DNA from: Chrysopilus asiliformis | Lineage: Eukaryota; Arthropoda; Insecta; Diptera; Rhagionidae | Direction: 5' to 3' | Length of the DNA stretch: 64,000 nt | Assembly: GCA_964034945.1 (NCBI GenBank) | Contig: OZ035960.1 | Location: 103,810,933-103,874,932, forward strand | Shown: one piece after another, positions 12,134 to 23,831 of the stretch | Layout: the number at the start of each line of letters is the position of its first letter | How positions within the stretch are numbered: the first letter of the stretch is position 1 | Notes under the pieces: model-generated | What the model saw: the letters and a program-made list of their open reading frames with translations, nothing else | What the model was told of the DNA's origin: nothing | The model's database searches: none | Position numbers and translations under genes: made by a program

Positions 12134-13118
12134 GGGTAAGTCACGGATAGATGCCCCACTGGGATAGATGCCTCACTGTTAAAAACTGGTACTTAACGAA
12201 ACAAAACGTAACATGTCACATTCTACATATGAAGTGTTTGCTCAATGAAACTTCAGTGCGTTGTTAAAATTCGCGAGAGTCGGGCGTGTTGCGGGATAAT
12301 TGGCCATTTTTGTTTTCGAACAAGGGAAAACTCCAAAAACTTATTTTGAGCTGCACAAAAACTCTTGGAACTTTTGCTTAAAGAAGTATGTATATATTTT
12401 TTTATTTTTTATGTGTCAAATGGAGTGTTTAGTGTTTGTGAAAAAAAAATTTTTTTCTTTTTATCCACATTTAATTTATTAAATAATTGGGGCATCTATC
12501 CGGTATGAAAAGGATAGACGCCTTCTTTTTTAAAGGGATAGTTGACCTTAGGGGCAAATTAACTCTAGGTAATAATATATACCTATTTGCTTTCCCACAT
12601 TCATTGAAAATACTTATTTATTATAGGTAAACATCCTATCCTTGGATTCGAAAATGAAAAACGGCTCGTGCGTCATATTCAGAAATTAGAGGCCGTTCGA
12701 TTTCCTCCCGAAAGACACTGAATTTTGTTATTTTTTTCTTTATTATTTAATTAAAATTTTTTATATTGCAGTATGTGTATATTGGATAGACATATATGTA
12801 TGTAAATGAATTAAAATGCATAATAAAATTTGGTTATAACTTAATAAAATGTTTTTTTTCCTCAAAGGCATCTATCCCACATGCACATTTGTCATGTTGG
12901 GCGTCTATCCCATAGCTTGAGCATCTATCCCAAAAAGTAGGGACTAACAAAAACAGTTTTATCACAGTAAAAAGAAAACATAATGTAAGTTTTTTACGGC
13001 TGAAATTGTAGATAAATGTTAAGACTAATATTTAAAAAAAAATAAAAATCGAAAATGCCTTTCTTCATTGTGAAATATGGCAAAGTCAAAATGTGGGGCA
13101 TCTATCCGTGAGTTACCC
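12134..13118. mobile_element. 985 bp TA-target DNA element, non-autonomous
   Basis: The ends are GGGTAAGTCACGGATAGATG and its near-perfect inverse (one mismatch over 24 or more bp). TA flanks both ends (12132-12133, 13119-13120). Another R1 copy at about 44270 reads CTCTCCTATACAAATGG, the exact empty site, which confirms a 2-bp TA duplication. That suits a Tc1/mariner-like or other TA-target superfamily. No transposase is visible. The interior repeats the terminal motif GGCATCTATCC/GGGCGTCTATCCC at about 12490, 12865 and 12900-12930. Confidence 0.85.
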
Positions 13119-13164
13119 TACAAATGGATTTTTTTAAATAAACGTTTTGCCTGTCATCATAGTA

Positions 13165-13210
13165 CAGTAGAATCCCGATAATTCGTACTCCGATAATTCG
13201 TATAAAACCA
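13165..13210 (+). mobile_element. Possible pogo/Tigger-like terminus, one end only
   Basis: CAGTAGAATCCCGATAATTC followed by a second CCGATAATTCGT resembles pogo/Tigger terminal repeats, and it is preceded by TA. No inverse end was found downstream. Confidence 0.35.
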
Positions 13211-13945
13211 CGTCACAACCGCTGATGGAACTTGATACCGACCCATACCGACCCGGTAAATTATTATGGTCGTGAGGTGGTCCTAAAAACCATTCTGGGG
13301 ACCTGAAAAGTCGTACCGCTCACTGAAAACATTTTCTCTCTTTCCAACTTTGACATTTATATGAATAAAATTTAATTAAATGTTGTATGGGCCCTACAAA
13401 CGGCTCAAATTCCCAAATCGAGGAAAAGAGAAATGTCAAAATGATAATTATCATTTTCCCTCTAAACCAGTGTTCTCGTTAATAAACTTTTCTAAATAAA
13501 ATTCAGAAAAAATATTTAGGACTTCGACTTTTATTATCGTTTTCATTAGAACTTCTTCTAGAATCACGCGGTGCATAATATTTTGTCCATATTATATGAA
13601 ATATCAAACGAGTTGATCAATTTGATACATTTTTAATAAAGGCAACTAAAAACAATTATGAAAGTATTTTAAATCGGGCAAAATATAGAAACGGCAACCC
13701 AGTTATTTGACATAAGCAACTAATAATGGAGGCAAAATATAAATTGAAACGAAATTAAATAAAAATCGAAGTTTTAATCGGAATGTGTGCTGAAAAAACG
13801 TTTAAGTGGCTAGTATTGTGTTTTCAAGATATTTAAGTGACATTTTTAGACTATTCGAGTAAAAAAATACTCAAATACGCGCAGGGCCCGTGAAATTTTA
13901 CGAAGCATCATCATGATATTCGTCAAAAATTTGAAAGGGTTTGTC
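13211..13945. other. Noncoding stretch
   Basis: No supported gene. A short palindrome AATGATAATTATCATT lies near 13441. Nothing else is recognised before the P-like element. Confidence 0.5.
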
Positions 13946-14132
13946 AATTTAAGCCATGGCCGAATTATACACAGGTCTGTTTTACAGCTCAGTTGCTTCT
14001 GGCTGTGACGTCATCGGCAAGAAATTTTCATACGACTCAATGGAAATAAATAAAAAAAAAACACTCCGTACGCACAACTACTATTACAAAGAATGCACCG
14101 AGACCCATGAATCAAATACAACAGATTGCGCA

Positions 14133-14915
14133 TAGGGATGCTAACGATACCTCGATGTTTGCAAAACATCGAGGTATCGTTGAAAAATATCGAGTTTTAA
14201 CCTCGATGTTGAACAGGCCGATATATCGAGGTATCGATGTTGCTATCCACGATGTTAGAACATTACTCTTCATCAAATTAGTAGAGAAACTAATTTTAGC
14301 TGATTTAATGTAGCCACTCTACTTAAAGATTTGTTTCAAATTTTGATATCAATTTTGGGTTTCATCTTTCTACAAGATTTTGCAAAAAAATACCAGAGCT
14401 AGCCATGAAATTCTACAGAGAAGTTTGGTCCTCATGTGGAAATCCGTTAACCGGAAGTAACCAAAACGGCAGCTTTTTAAAAACTATGCGGTTTTTTGCG
14501 ATTTATTCCGAAACTAACCATTTTCCAGTAGTCTTATGTATTACAAAACTTGAAGACAATAAAATTTGCTACATTTATGTCTTTTACGAGAACTCTGTAT
14601 CTGAAGCGGTTATGAAGATATGCTGGTATTTCCAAAAAATTAGTTTTTTGCGAATATCTCGGAAACTAACGGGTTTTTGGTGGTTCAACGTATAAGAAAA
14701 ATTAAAACCGTGTTAGTCCTACCTGGGTGCACTCCACCCACAGTAGAGCATCCGCCAGGTGGCTAAATTATTTATTAAATTTAACTTTTTCAAAACATCG
14801 GAAAAACATCGAGGTATCGATGTTTTCAGGACGATGTTTTTTGACATCGATGTCGCCTTAAAAAAAACATCGATTTTCGATATATCGAGGTCTTATGAAC
14901 GATGTTGCATTCCTA
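14133..14915 (+). mobile_element. H1 copy A1 (hAT-like, left end intact)
   Basis: Runs from TAGGGATGC to GCATTCCTA, a mutated form of the right terminus GCATCCCTA, so the simple element is about 783 bp. The left terminus folds into a perfect hairpin: CGATACCTCGATGTTT, loop GCA, then its inverse. The 96-codon open frame near 14405 recurs in the other copies only because they are duplicates; it has no recognisable domain. Confidence 0.8.
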
Positions 14916-15262
14916 GCAATGCACCGTCTTCGAGAAAATAGAAAAAAAATCGATTTGTATGAGTGAGGGGAAGGAGTGGTCCAACTGGATTTTGATGTAT
15001 TAGATGGGTTATGTAAAATTATATTCAACTTTTCACGACTCAAAGTTTTCGAGAAAATTGTCGGAATGGTCCGATTTTGCCCTTTCAAGAAATTAGTCTT
15101 GCCATTTGTGAGAAATACAGAATTACAAGTCTCTAGCTTAGCCTGACCATTTATCACCGTTTGAGGGGGATTATCCCCTTTTCGGACTTGGCTATCCCCC
15201 ACATCCCCCTGAAAAATCCACCTTATTTCCAAAATTTATTTATGAAAGAAACGCCATTTTAC
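14916..15262 (-). repeat. R1 fragment plus satellite leader, unit 1
   Basis: Begins GCAATGCACCGTCTTCGAG, which continues an R1 copy in minus orientation (compare GATGCACCGTTTTCGAG, the inverse of 57505-57525). The ancestral hAT copy was therefore inserted in R1. It ends with a short unique leader, GAAAGAAACGCCATTTTAC, that precedes each of the three arrays. Confidence 0.7.
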
Positions 15263-18200
15263 GGGCATCGTGCACGGGCATCGTGTACGGGCATCGTGCA
15301 TGGGCATCGTGCACGGGCATCGTGCACGGGCATCGTGCACGGGCATAGTGCATGGGTATCGTGCACGGGCATCGTGCACGGGCATCGTGCATGGGCATCG
15401 TGCACGGGCATCGTGCATGGGCATCGTGCACGGGCATCATGCACGGGCATCGTGCACGGGCATCGTGCACGGGCATCGTGCACGGGCATCGTGCACGGGC
15501 ATAGTGCATGGGCATCGTGCACGGGCATCGTGCACGGGCATCGTGCATGGGCATCGTGCACGGGCATCGTGCATGGGCATCGTGCATGGGCATCGTGCAC
15601 GGGCATCGTGCACGGGCATCGTGCATGGGCATCGTGCACGGGCATCGTGCATGGGCATCGTGCACGGGCATCGTGCACGGGCATCGTGCACGGGCATCGT
15701 GCATGGGCATCGTGCATCGTGCATGGGCATCATGCACGGGCATCGTGCACGGGCATCGTGCACGGGCATCGTGCACGGGCATCGTGCACGGGCATCGTGC
15801 ACGGGCATCGTGCATGGGCATCGTGCACGGGCATCGTGCATGGGCATCGTGCACGGGCATCGTGCATGGGCATCGTGCACGGGCATCGTGCATGGGCATC
15901 GTGCACGGGCATCGTGCATGGGCATCGTGCATGGGCATCGTGCATGGGCATCGTGCATGGGCATCGTGCACGGGCATCGTGCACGGGCATCGTGCACGGG
16001 CATCGTGCATGGGCATCGTGCATGGGCATCGTGCACGGGCATCGTGCACGGGTATCGTGCAAGGGCATCGTGCATGGGCATCGTGCACGGGCATCATGCA
16101 CGGGCATCGTGCACGGGCATCGTGCACGGGCATCGTGCACGGGCATCGTGCACGGGCATCGTGCATGGGCATCGTGCACGGGCATCGTGCATGGGCATCG
16201 TGCACGGGCATCGTGCACGGGCATCGTGCACGGGCATCGTGCATGGGCATCGTGCACGGGCATCGTGCATGGGCATCGTGCACGGGCATCGTGCACGGGC
16301 ATCATGCACGGGCATCGTGCACGGGCATCGTGCACGGGCATCGTGCACGGGCATCGTGCATGGGCATCGTGCACGGGCATCGTGCATGGGCATCGTGCAC
16401 GGGCATCGTGCATGGGCATCGTGCATGGGCATCGTGCACGGGCATCGTGCACGGGCATCGTGCATGGGCATCGTGCACGGGCATCGTGCATGGGCATCGT
16501 GCATGGGCATCGTGCACGGGTATCATGCACGGGCATCGTGCATGGGCATCGTGCATGGGCATCGTGCACGGGCATCGTGCATGGGCATCGTGCACGGGCA
16601 TCGTGCATGGGCATCGTGCATGGGCATCGTGCACGGGCATCGTGCACGGGCATCGTGCGTGGGCATCGTGCACGGGCATCGTGCATGGGCATCGTGCACG
16701 GGCATCGTGCATGGGCATCGTGCACGGGCATCGTGCACGGGCATCGTGCACGGGCATCGTGCATGGGCATCGTGCACGGGCATCGTGCATGGGCATCGTG
16801 CACGGGCATCGTGCACGGGTATCGTGCAAGGGCATCGTGCATGGGCATCGTGCATCGTGCATGGGCATCATGCACGGGCATCGTGCACGGGCATCGTGCA
16901 CGGGCATCGTGCACGGGCATCGTGCATGGGCATCGTGCACGGGCATCGTGCATGGGCATCGTGCACGGGCATCGTGCATGGGCATCGTGCATGGGCATCG
17001 TGCACGGGCATCGTGCACGGGCATCGTGCATGGGCATCGTGCACGGGCATCGTGCATGGGCATCGTGCATGGGCATCGTGCACGGGTATCATGCACGGGC
17101 ATCGTGCACGGGCATCGTGCATGGGCATCGTGCACGGGCATCGTGCATGGGCATCGTGCACGGGCATCGTGCATGGGCATCGTGCATGGGCATCGTGCAC
17201 GGGCATCGTGCACGGGCATCGTGCGTGGGCATCGTGCACGGCATCGTGCACGGGTATCGTGCAAGGGCATCGTGCATGGGCGTCGTGCATCGTGCATGGG
17301 CATCATGCACGGGCATCGTGCACGGGCATCGTGCACGGGCATCGTGCACGGGCATCATGCACGGGCATCGTGCACGGGCATCGTGCACGGGCATCGTGCA
17401 CGGGCATCGTGCACGGGCATCGTGCATGGGCATCGTGCACGGGCATCGTGCATGGGCATCGTGCATCGTGCATGGGCATCGTGCACGGGCATCGTGCATG
17501 GGCATCGTGCATCGTGCATGGGCATCGTGCACGGGCATCGTGCATGGGCATCGTGCACGGGCATCGTGCATGGGCATCGTGCACGGGCATCGTGCACGGG
17601 CATCGTGCACGGGCATCGTGCATGGGCATCGTGCACGGGCATCGTGCATGGGCATCGTGCACGGGCATCGTGCATGGGCATCGTGCACGGGCATCGTGCA
17701 TGGGCATCGTGCACGGGTATCGTGCAAGGGCATCGTGCATGGGTATCGTGCGTGGGCATCGTGCACGGGCATCATGCACGGGCATCGTGCACGGGCATCG
17801 TGCACGGGCATCGTGCACGGGCATCGTGCACGGGCATCGTGCACGGGCATCGTGCATGGGCATCGTGCACGGGCATCGTGCACGGGCATCGTGCACGGGC
17901 ATCGTGCATGGGCATCGTGCACGGGCATCGTGCATGGGCATCGTGCACGGGCATCGTGCACGGGCATAGTGCATGGGCATCGTGCACGGGCATCGTGCAC
18001 GGGCATCGTGCATGGGCATCGTGCACGGGCATCGTGCATGGGCATCGTGCATGGGCATCGTGCACGGGCATCGTGCACGGGCATCGTGCATGGGCATCGT
18101 GCACGGGCATCGTGCACGGGCATCGTGCACGGGCATCGTGCACGGGCATCGTGCATGGGCATCGTGCATGGGCATCGTGCACGGGCATCGTGCATGGGCA

Positions 18201-18767
18201 TCGTGCACGGGCATCGTGCACGGGCATCGTGCACGGGCATCGTGCATGGGCATCGTGCATGGGCATCGTGCACGGGCATCGTGCACGGTTATCGTGCAAG
18301 GGCATCGTGCACGGGCATCGTGCATGGGCATCGTGCACGGGCATCGTGCATGGGCATCGTGCACGGGCATCGTGCATGGGCATCGTGCACGGGCATCGTG
18401 CATGGGCATCGTGCACGGGTATCGTGCAAGGGCATCGTGCATGGGTATCGTGCGTGGGCATCGTGCACGGGCATCATGCACGGGCATCGTGCACGGGCAT
18501 CGTGCACGGGCATCGTGCACGGGCATCGTGCACGGGCATCGTGCACGGGCATCGTGCATGGGCATCGTGCACGGGCATCGTGCACGGGCATCGTGCACGG
18601 GCATCGTGCATGGGCATCGTGCACGGGCATCGTGCATGGGCATCGTGCACGGGCATCGTGCATGGGCATCGTGCATGGGCATCGTGCACGGGTATCGTGC
18701 AAGGGCATCGTGCATGGGTATCGTGCGTGGGCATCGTGCACGGGCATCGTGCACGGGCATGGTGCAC
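15263..18767. repeat. 13-bp satellite array 1, about 270 units
   Basis: Unit GGGCATCGTGCAC, with the last base C or T. Rarer variants include GGGCATAGTGCAT, GGGCATCATGCAC, GGGTATCGTGCAA and short deletions giving GCATCGTGCATCG. Neither strand of the unit contains a stop in any frame, so frames of over 1000 codons run through it; none is a gene. An anchor pair (GGGTATCGTGCAAGGGCATC) recurs at 16050, 16817, 17252, 17715, 18417 and 18690, showing higher-order duplication. Confidence 0.97.
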
Positions 18768-19533
18768 GATGTTTGCAAAACATCGAGGTATCGTTGAAAA
18801 ATATCGAGTTTTAACCTCGATGTTGAACAGGCCGATATATCGAGGTATCGATGTTGCTATCCACGATGTTAGAACATTACTCTTCATCAAATTAGTAGAG
18901 AAACTAATTTTAGCTGATTTAATGTAGCCACTCTACTTAAAGATTTGTTTCAAATTTTCTTTGATATCAATTTTGGGTTTCATCTTTCTACAAGATTTTG
19001 CAAAAAAATACCAGAGCTAGCCATGAAATTCTACAGAGAAGTTTGGTCCTCATGTGGAAATCCGTTAATCGGAAGTAACCAAAACGGCAGCTTTTTAAAA
19101 ACTATGCGGTTTTTTGCGATTTATTCCGAAACTAACAATTTTCCAGTAGTCTTATGTATTACAAAACTTGAAGACAATAAAATTTGCTACATTTATGTCT
19201 TTTACGAGAACTCTGTATCTGAAGCGGTTATGAAGATATGCTGGTATTTCCAAAAAATTAGTTTTTTGCGAATATCTCGGAAACTAACGGGTTTTTGGTG
19301 GTTCAACGTATAAAAAAAATTAAAACCGTGTTAGTCCTACCTGGGTGCACTCCACCCACAGTAGAGCATCCGCCAGGTGGCTAAATTATTTATTAAATTT
19401 AACTTTTTCAAAACATCGGAAAAACATCGAGGTATCGATGTTATCAGGACGATGTTTTTTGACATCGATGTCGCCTTAAAAAAAACATCGATTTTCGATA
19501 TATCGAGGTCTTATGAACGATGTTGCATTCCTA
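18768..19533 (+). mobile_element. H1 copy A2 (left tip missing)
   Basis: Starts at GATGTTTGCAAAACATCG, directly abutting array 1, so it lacks the first 21 bp of the left terminus. The body is almost identical to A1. It has a TTCT insertion near 18958 (CAAATTTTCTTTGATATC), an AACAATTTTCC variant and the GCATTCCTA right end. Confidence 0.8.
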
Positions 19534-19880
19534 GCAATGCACCGTCTTCGAGAAAATAGAAAAAAAATCGATTTGTATGAGTGAGGGGAAGGAGTGGTCC
19601 AACTGGATTTTGATGTATTAGATGGGTTATGTAAAATTATATTCAACTTTTCACGACTCAAAGTTTTCGAGAAAATTGTCGGAATGGTCCGATTTTGCCC
19701 TTTCAAGAAATTAGTCTTGCCATTTGTGAGAAATACAGAATTACAAGTCTCTAGCTTAGCCTGACCATTTATCACCGTTTGAGGGGGATTATCCCCTTTT
19801 CGGACTTGGCTATCCCCCACATCCCCCTGAAAAATCCACCTTATTTCCAAAATTTATTTATGAAAGAAACGCCATTTTAC
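19534..19880 (-). repeat. R1 fragment plus satellite leader, unit 2
   Basis: Essentially identical to 14916-15262 at an offset of 4618 bp. Confidence 0.8.
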
Positions 19881-20830
19881 GGGCATCGTGTACGGGCATC
19901 GTGCACGGGCATAGTGCATGGGCATCGTGCACGGGCATCGTGCACGGGCATCGTACATGGGCATGGGCATCATGCACGGGCATCGTGCACGGGCATCGTG
20001 CACGGGCATCGTGCACGGGCATCATGCACGGGCATCGTGCACGGGCATCGTGCACGGGCATCGTGCACGGGCATCGTGCACGGGCATCGTGCATGGGCAT
20101 CGTGCACGGGCATCGTGCATGGGCATCGTGCATGGGCATCGTGCACGGGCATAGTGCATGGGCATCGTGCACGGGCATCGTGCACGGGCATCGTGCATGG
20201 GCATCGTGCACGGGCATCGTGCATGGGCATCGTGCACGGGCATCATGCACGGGCATCGTGCACGGGCATCGTGCACGGGCATCGTGCATGGGCATCGTGC
20301 ACGGGCATCGTGCATGGGTGCACGGGCATCGTGCATGGGCATCGTGCACGGGCATCGTGCATGGGCATCGTGCATGGGCATCGTGCACGGGTATCGTGCA
20401 AGGGCATCGTGCACGGGCATCGTGCACGGGCATCGTGCATGGGCATCGTGCACGGGCATCGTGCATGGGCATCGTGCACGGGCATCGTGCATGGGCATCG
20501 TGCACGGGCATCGTGCATGGGCATCGTGCACGGGCATCGTGCACGGGCATCGTGCACGGGCATCGTGCACGGGCATCGTGCACGGGCATCGTGCACGGGC
20601 ATCGTGCATGGGCATCGTGCACGGGCATCGTGCACGGGCATCGTGCATGGGCATCGTGCATGGGCATCGTGCACGGGCATCGTGCACGGGCATCGTGCAT
20701 GGGCATCGTGCACGGGCATCGTGCATGGGCATCGTGCATGGGCATCGTGCACGGGTATCGTGCAAGGGCATCGTGCATGGGTATCGTGCGTGGGCATCGT
20801 GCACGGGCATCGTGCACGGGCATGGTGCAC
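19881..20830. repeat. 13-bp satellite array 2, about 73 units
   Basis: Same GGGCATCGTGCA(C/T) unit as array 1, with two truncated units near 19965 and 20318. It ends GGGCATGGTGCAC directly at A3, the same last unit as the other two arrays. Confidence 0.95.
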
Positions 20831-21596
20831 GATGTTTGCAAAACATCGAGGTATCGTTGAAAAATATCGAGTTTTAACCTCGATGTTGAACAGGCCGATA
20901 TATCGAGGTATCGATGTTGCTATCCACGATGTTAGAACATTACTCTTCATCAAATTAGTAGAGAAACTAATTTTAGCTGATTTAATGTAGCCACTCTACT
21001 TAAAGATTTGTTTCAAATTTTCTTTGATATCAATTTTGGGTTTCATCTTTCTACAAGATTTTGCAAAAAAATACCAGAGCTAGCCATGAAATTCTACAGA
21101 GAAGTTTGGTCCTCATGTGGAAATCCGTTAACCGGAAGTAACCAAAACGGCAGCTTTTTAAAAACTATGCGGTTTTTTGCGATTTATTCCGAAACTAACA
21201 ATTTTCCAGTAGTCTTATGTATTACAAAACTTGAAGACAATAAAATTTGCTACATTTATGTCTTTTACGAGAACTCTGTATCTGAAGCGGTTATGAAGAT
21301 ATGCTGGTATTTCCAAAAAATTAGTTTTTTGCGAATATCTCGGAAACTAACGGGTTTTTGGTGGTTCAACGTATAAAAAAAATTAAAACCGTGTTAGTCC
21401 TACCTGGGTGCACTCCACCCACAGTAGAGCATCCGCCAGGTGGCTAAATTATTTATTAAATTTAACTTTTTCAAAACATCGGAAAAACATCGAGGTATCG
21501 ATGTTTTCAGGACGATGTTTTTTGACATCGATGTCGCCTTAAAAAAAACATCGATTTTCGATATATCGAGGTCTTATGAACGATGTTGCATTCCTA
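20831..21596 (+). mobile_element. H1 copy A3 (left tip missing)
   Basis: Same start as A2 at the array junction, same TTCT insertion and AACAATTTTCC variant, and GCATTCCTA at its end. Confidence 0.8.
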
Positions 21597-21942
21597 GCAA
21601 TGCACCGTCTTCGAGAAAATAGAAAAAAAATCGATTTGTATGAGTGAGGGGAAGGAGTGGTCCAACTGGATTTTGATGTATTAGATGGGTTATGTAAAAT
21701 TATATTCAACTTTTCACGACTCAAAGTTTTCGAGAAAATTGTCGGAATGGTCCGATTTTGCCCTTTCAAGAAATTAGTCTTGCCATTTGTGAGAAATACA
21801 GAATTACAAGTCTCTAGCTTAGCCTGACCATTTATCACCGTTTGAGGGGGATTATCCCCTTTTCGGACTTGGCTATCCCCCACATCCCCCTGAAAAATCC
21901 ACCTTATTTCCAAAATTTATTTATGAAAGAAACGCCATTTTA
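21597..21942 (-). repeat. R1 fragment plus satellite leader, unit 3
   Basis: Essentially identical to units 1 and 2. Confidence 0.8.
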
Positions 21943-22879
21943 CGGGCATCGTGTACGGGCATCGTGCACGGGCATAGTGCATGGGCATCGTGCACGGGCA
22001 TCGTGCACGGGCATCGTGCATGGGCATCGTGCACGGGCATCGTGCATGGGCATCGTGCACGGGCATCGTGCACGGGCATAGTGCATGGGCATCGTGCACG
22101 GGCATCGTGCACGGGCATCGTGCATGGGCATCGTGCACGGGCATCGTGCATGGGCATCGTGCATGGGCATCGTGCACGGGCATCGTGCACGGGCATCGTG
22201 CATGGGCATCGTGCACGGGCATCGTGCACGGGCATCGTGCACGGGCATCGTGCACGGGCATCGTGCATGGGCATCGTGCATGGGCATCGTGCACGGGCAT
22301 CGTGCATGGGCATCGTGCACGGGCATCGTGCACGGGCATCGTGCACGGGCATCGTGCATGGGCATCGTGCATGGGCATCGTGCACGGGCATCGTGCACGG
22401 TTATCGTGCAAGGGCATCGTGCACGGGCATCGTGCATGGGCATCGTGCACGGGCATCGTGCATGGGCATCGTGCACGGGCATCGTGCATGGGCATCGTGC
22501 ACGGGCATCGTGCATGGGCATCGTGCACGGGTATCGTGCAAGGGCATCGTGCATGGGTATCGTGCGTGGGCATCGTGCACGGGCATCATGCACGGGCATC
22601 GTGCACGGGCATCGTGCACGGGCATCGTGCACGGGCATCGTGCACGGGCATCGTGCACGGGCATCGTGCATGGGCATCGTGCACGGGCATCGTGCACGGG
22701 CATCGTGCACGGGCATCGTGCATGGGCATCGTGCACGGGCATCGTGCATGGGCATCGTGCACGGGCATCGTGCATGGGCATCGTGCATGGGCATCGTGCA
22801 CGGGTATCGTGCAAGGGCATCGTGCATGGGTATCGTGCGTGGGCATCGTGCACGGGCATCGTGCACGGGCATGGTGCAC
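21943..22879. repeat. 13-bp satellite array 3, about 72 units
   Basis: From about 22075 to its end the order of C/T units is the same as in the last part of array 1 (17963-18767) at a constant offset of 4112 bp, including the rare CACGGTTATCGTGCAAGG variant. This marks a recent block duplication or conversion. Confidence 0.95.
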
Positions 22880-23636
22880 GATGTTTGCAAAACATCGAGG
22901 TATCGTTGAAAAATATCGAGTTTTAACCTCGATGTTGAACAGGCCGATATATCGAGGTATCGATGTTGCTATCCACGATGTTAGAACATTACTCTTCATC
23001 AAATTAGTAGAGAAACTAATTTTAGCTGATTTAATGTAGCCACTCTACTTAAAGATTTGTTTCAAATTTTCTTTGATATCAATTTTGGGTTTCATCTTTC
23101 TACAAGATTTTGCAAAAAAATACCAGAGCTAGCCATGAAATTCTACAGAGAAGTTTGGTCCTCATGTGGAACCGGAAGTAACCAAAACGGCAGCTTTTTA
23201 AAAACTATGCGGTTTTTTGCGATTTATTCCGAAACTAACCATTTTCCAGTAGTCTTATGTATTACAAAACTTGAAGACAATAAAATTTGCTACATTTATG
23301 TCTTTTACGAGAACTCTGTATCTGAAGCGGTTATGAAGATATGCTGGTATTTCCAAAAAATTAGTTTTTTGCGAATATCTCGAAAACTAACGGGTTTTTG
23401 GTGGTTCAACGTATAAGAAAAATTAAAACCGTGTTAGTCCTACCTGGGTGCACTCCACCCACAGTAGAGCATCCGCCAGGTGGCTAAATTATTTATTAAA
23501 TTTAACTTTTTCAAAACATCGGAAAAACATCGAGGTATCGATGTTTTCAGGACGATGTTTTTTGACATCGATGTCGCCTTAAAAAAAACATCGATTTTCG
23601 ATATATCGAGGTTTTATGAACGATGTTGCATCCCTA
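22880..23636 (+). mobile_element. H1 copy A4 (right end intact, left tip missing)
   Basis: Begins at the array junction and ends GCATCCCTA at the target duplication. It has a 9-bp deletion in the AATCCGTTAACCGGAAG region and shares AACCATTTTCC and GTATAAGAAAAATT with A1 rather than with A2/A3, so the copies are mosaic. Confidence 0.8.
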
Positions 23637-23831
23637 ATTGCGCAGGTCCGCCATGTTGGATGTTTGCTGTCAAGAGATTGTGATGTCAGCTGCGCGTAGA
23701 TGTTTAATAAGTCTATGGAAAATTTAGAATTTGTGGTTTTATCTCAGTTTTAAGTGTTTGAAAAGTAGTTAAAATGCTGTAATATCAAAACTAACCTCAA
23801 GAACTAAGTGTTTAATATTTAAAACATTGAA

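Larger units (their letters stand above)
14133..23636. mobile_element. H1: composite hAT-type element with internal satellite arrays
   Basis: The left end is TAGGGATGCTAACGATACC. The right end read inward is TAGGGATGCAACATCG. Both fit the hAT YARNG start. The exact 8-bp duplication ATTGCGCA lies at 14125-14132 and 23637-23644. Inside are four head-to-tail copies of a short hAT-like element (A1-A4) separated by a piece of R1 and by 13-bp satellite arrays. CATCGAGGTATCG motifs cluster near both ends like transposase-binding subterminal repeats. There is no transposase. Confidence 0.85.

Noticed and set aside
15161..18927. Open frames of up to 1217 codons on both strands across the 13-bp arrays
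   Set aside because: The unit has no stop codon in any of six frames, and the translations are pure period-13 repeats; they follow from the satellite, not from selection on a protein.
15263..22879. CRISPR-like array
   Set aside because: Units are contiguous 13-mers without spacers, in a eukaryotic repeat context with no cas genes.
14405..23416. Conserved 96-122 codon frame repeated four times in the A copies
   Set aside because: Identity is fully explained by recent duplication of the whole unit, no domain is recognisable, and the TTCT and 9-bp indels move its start or content without constraint.
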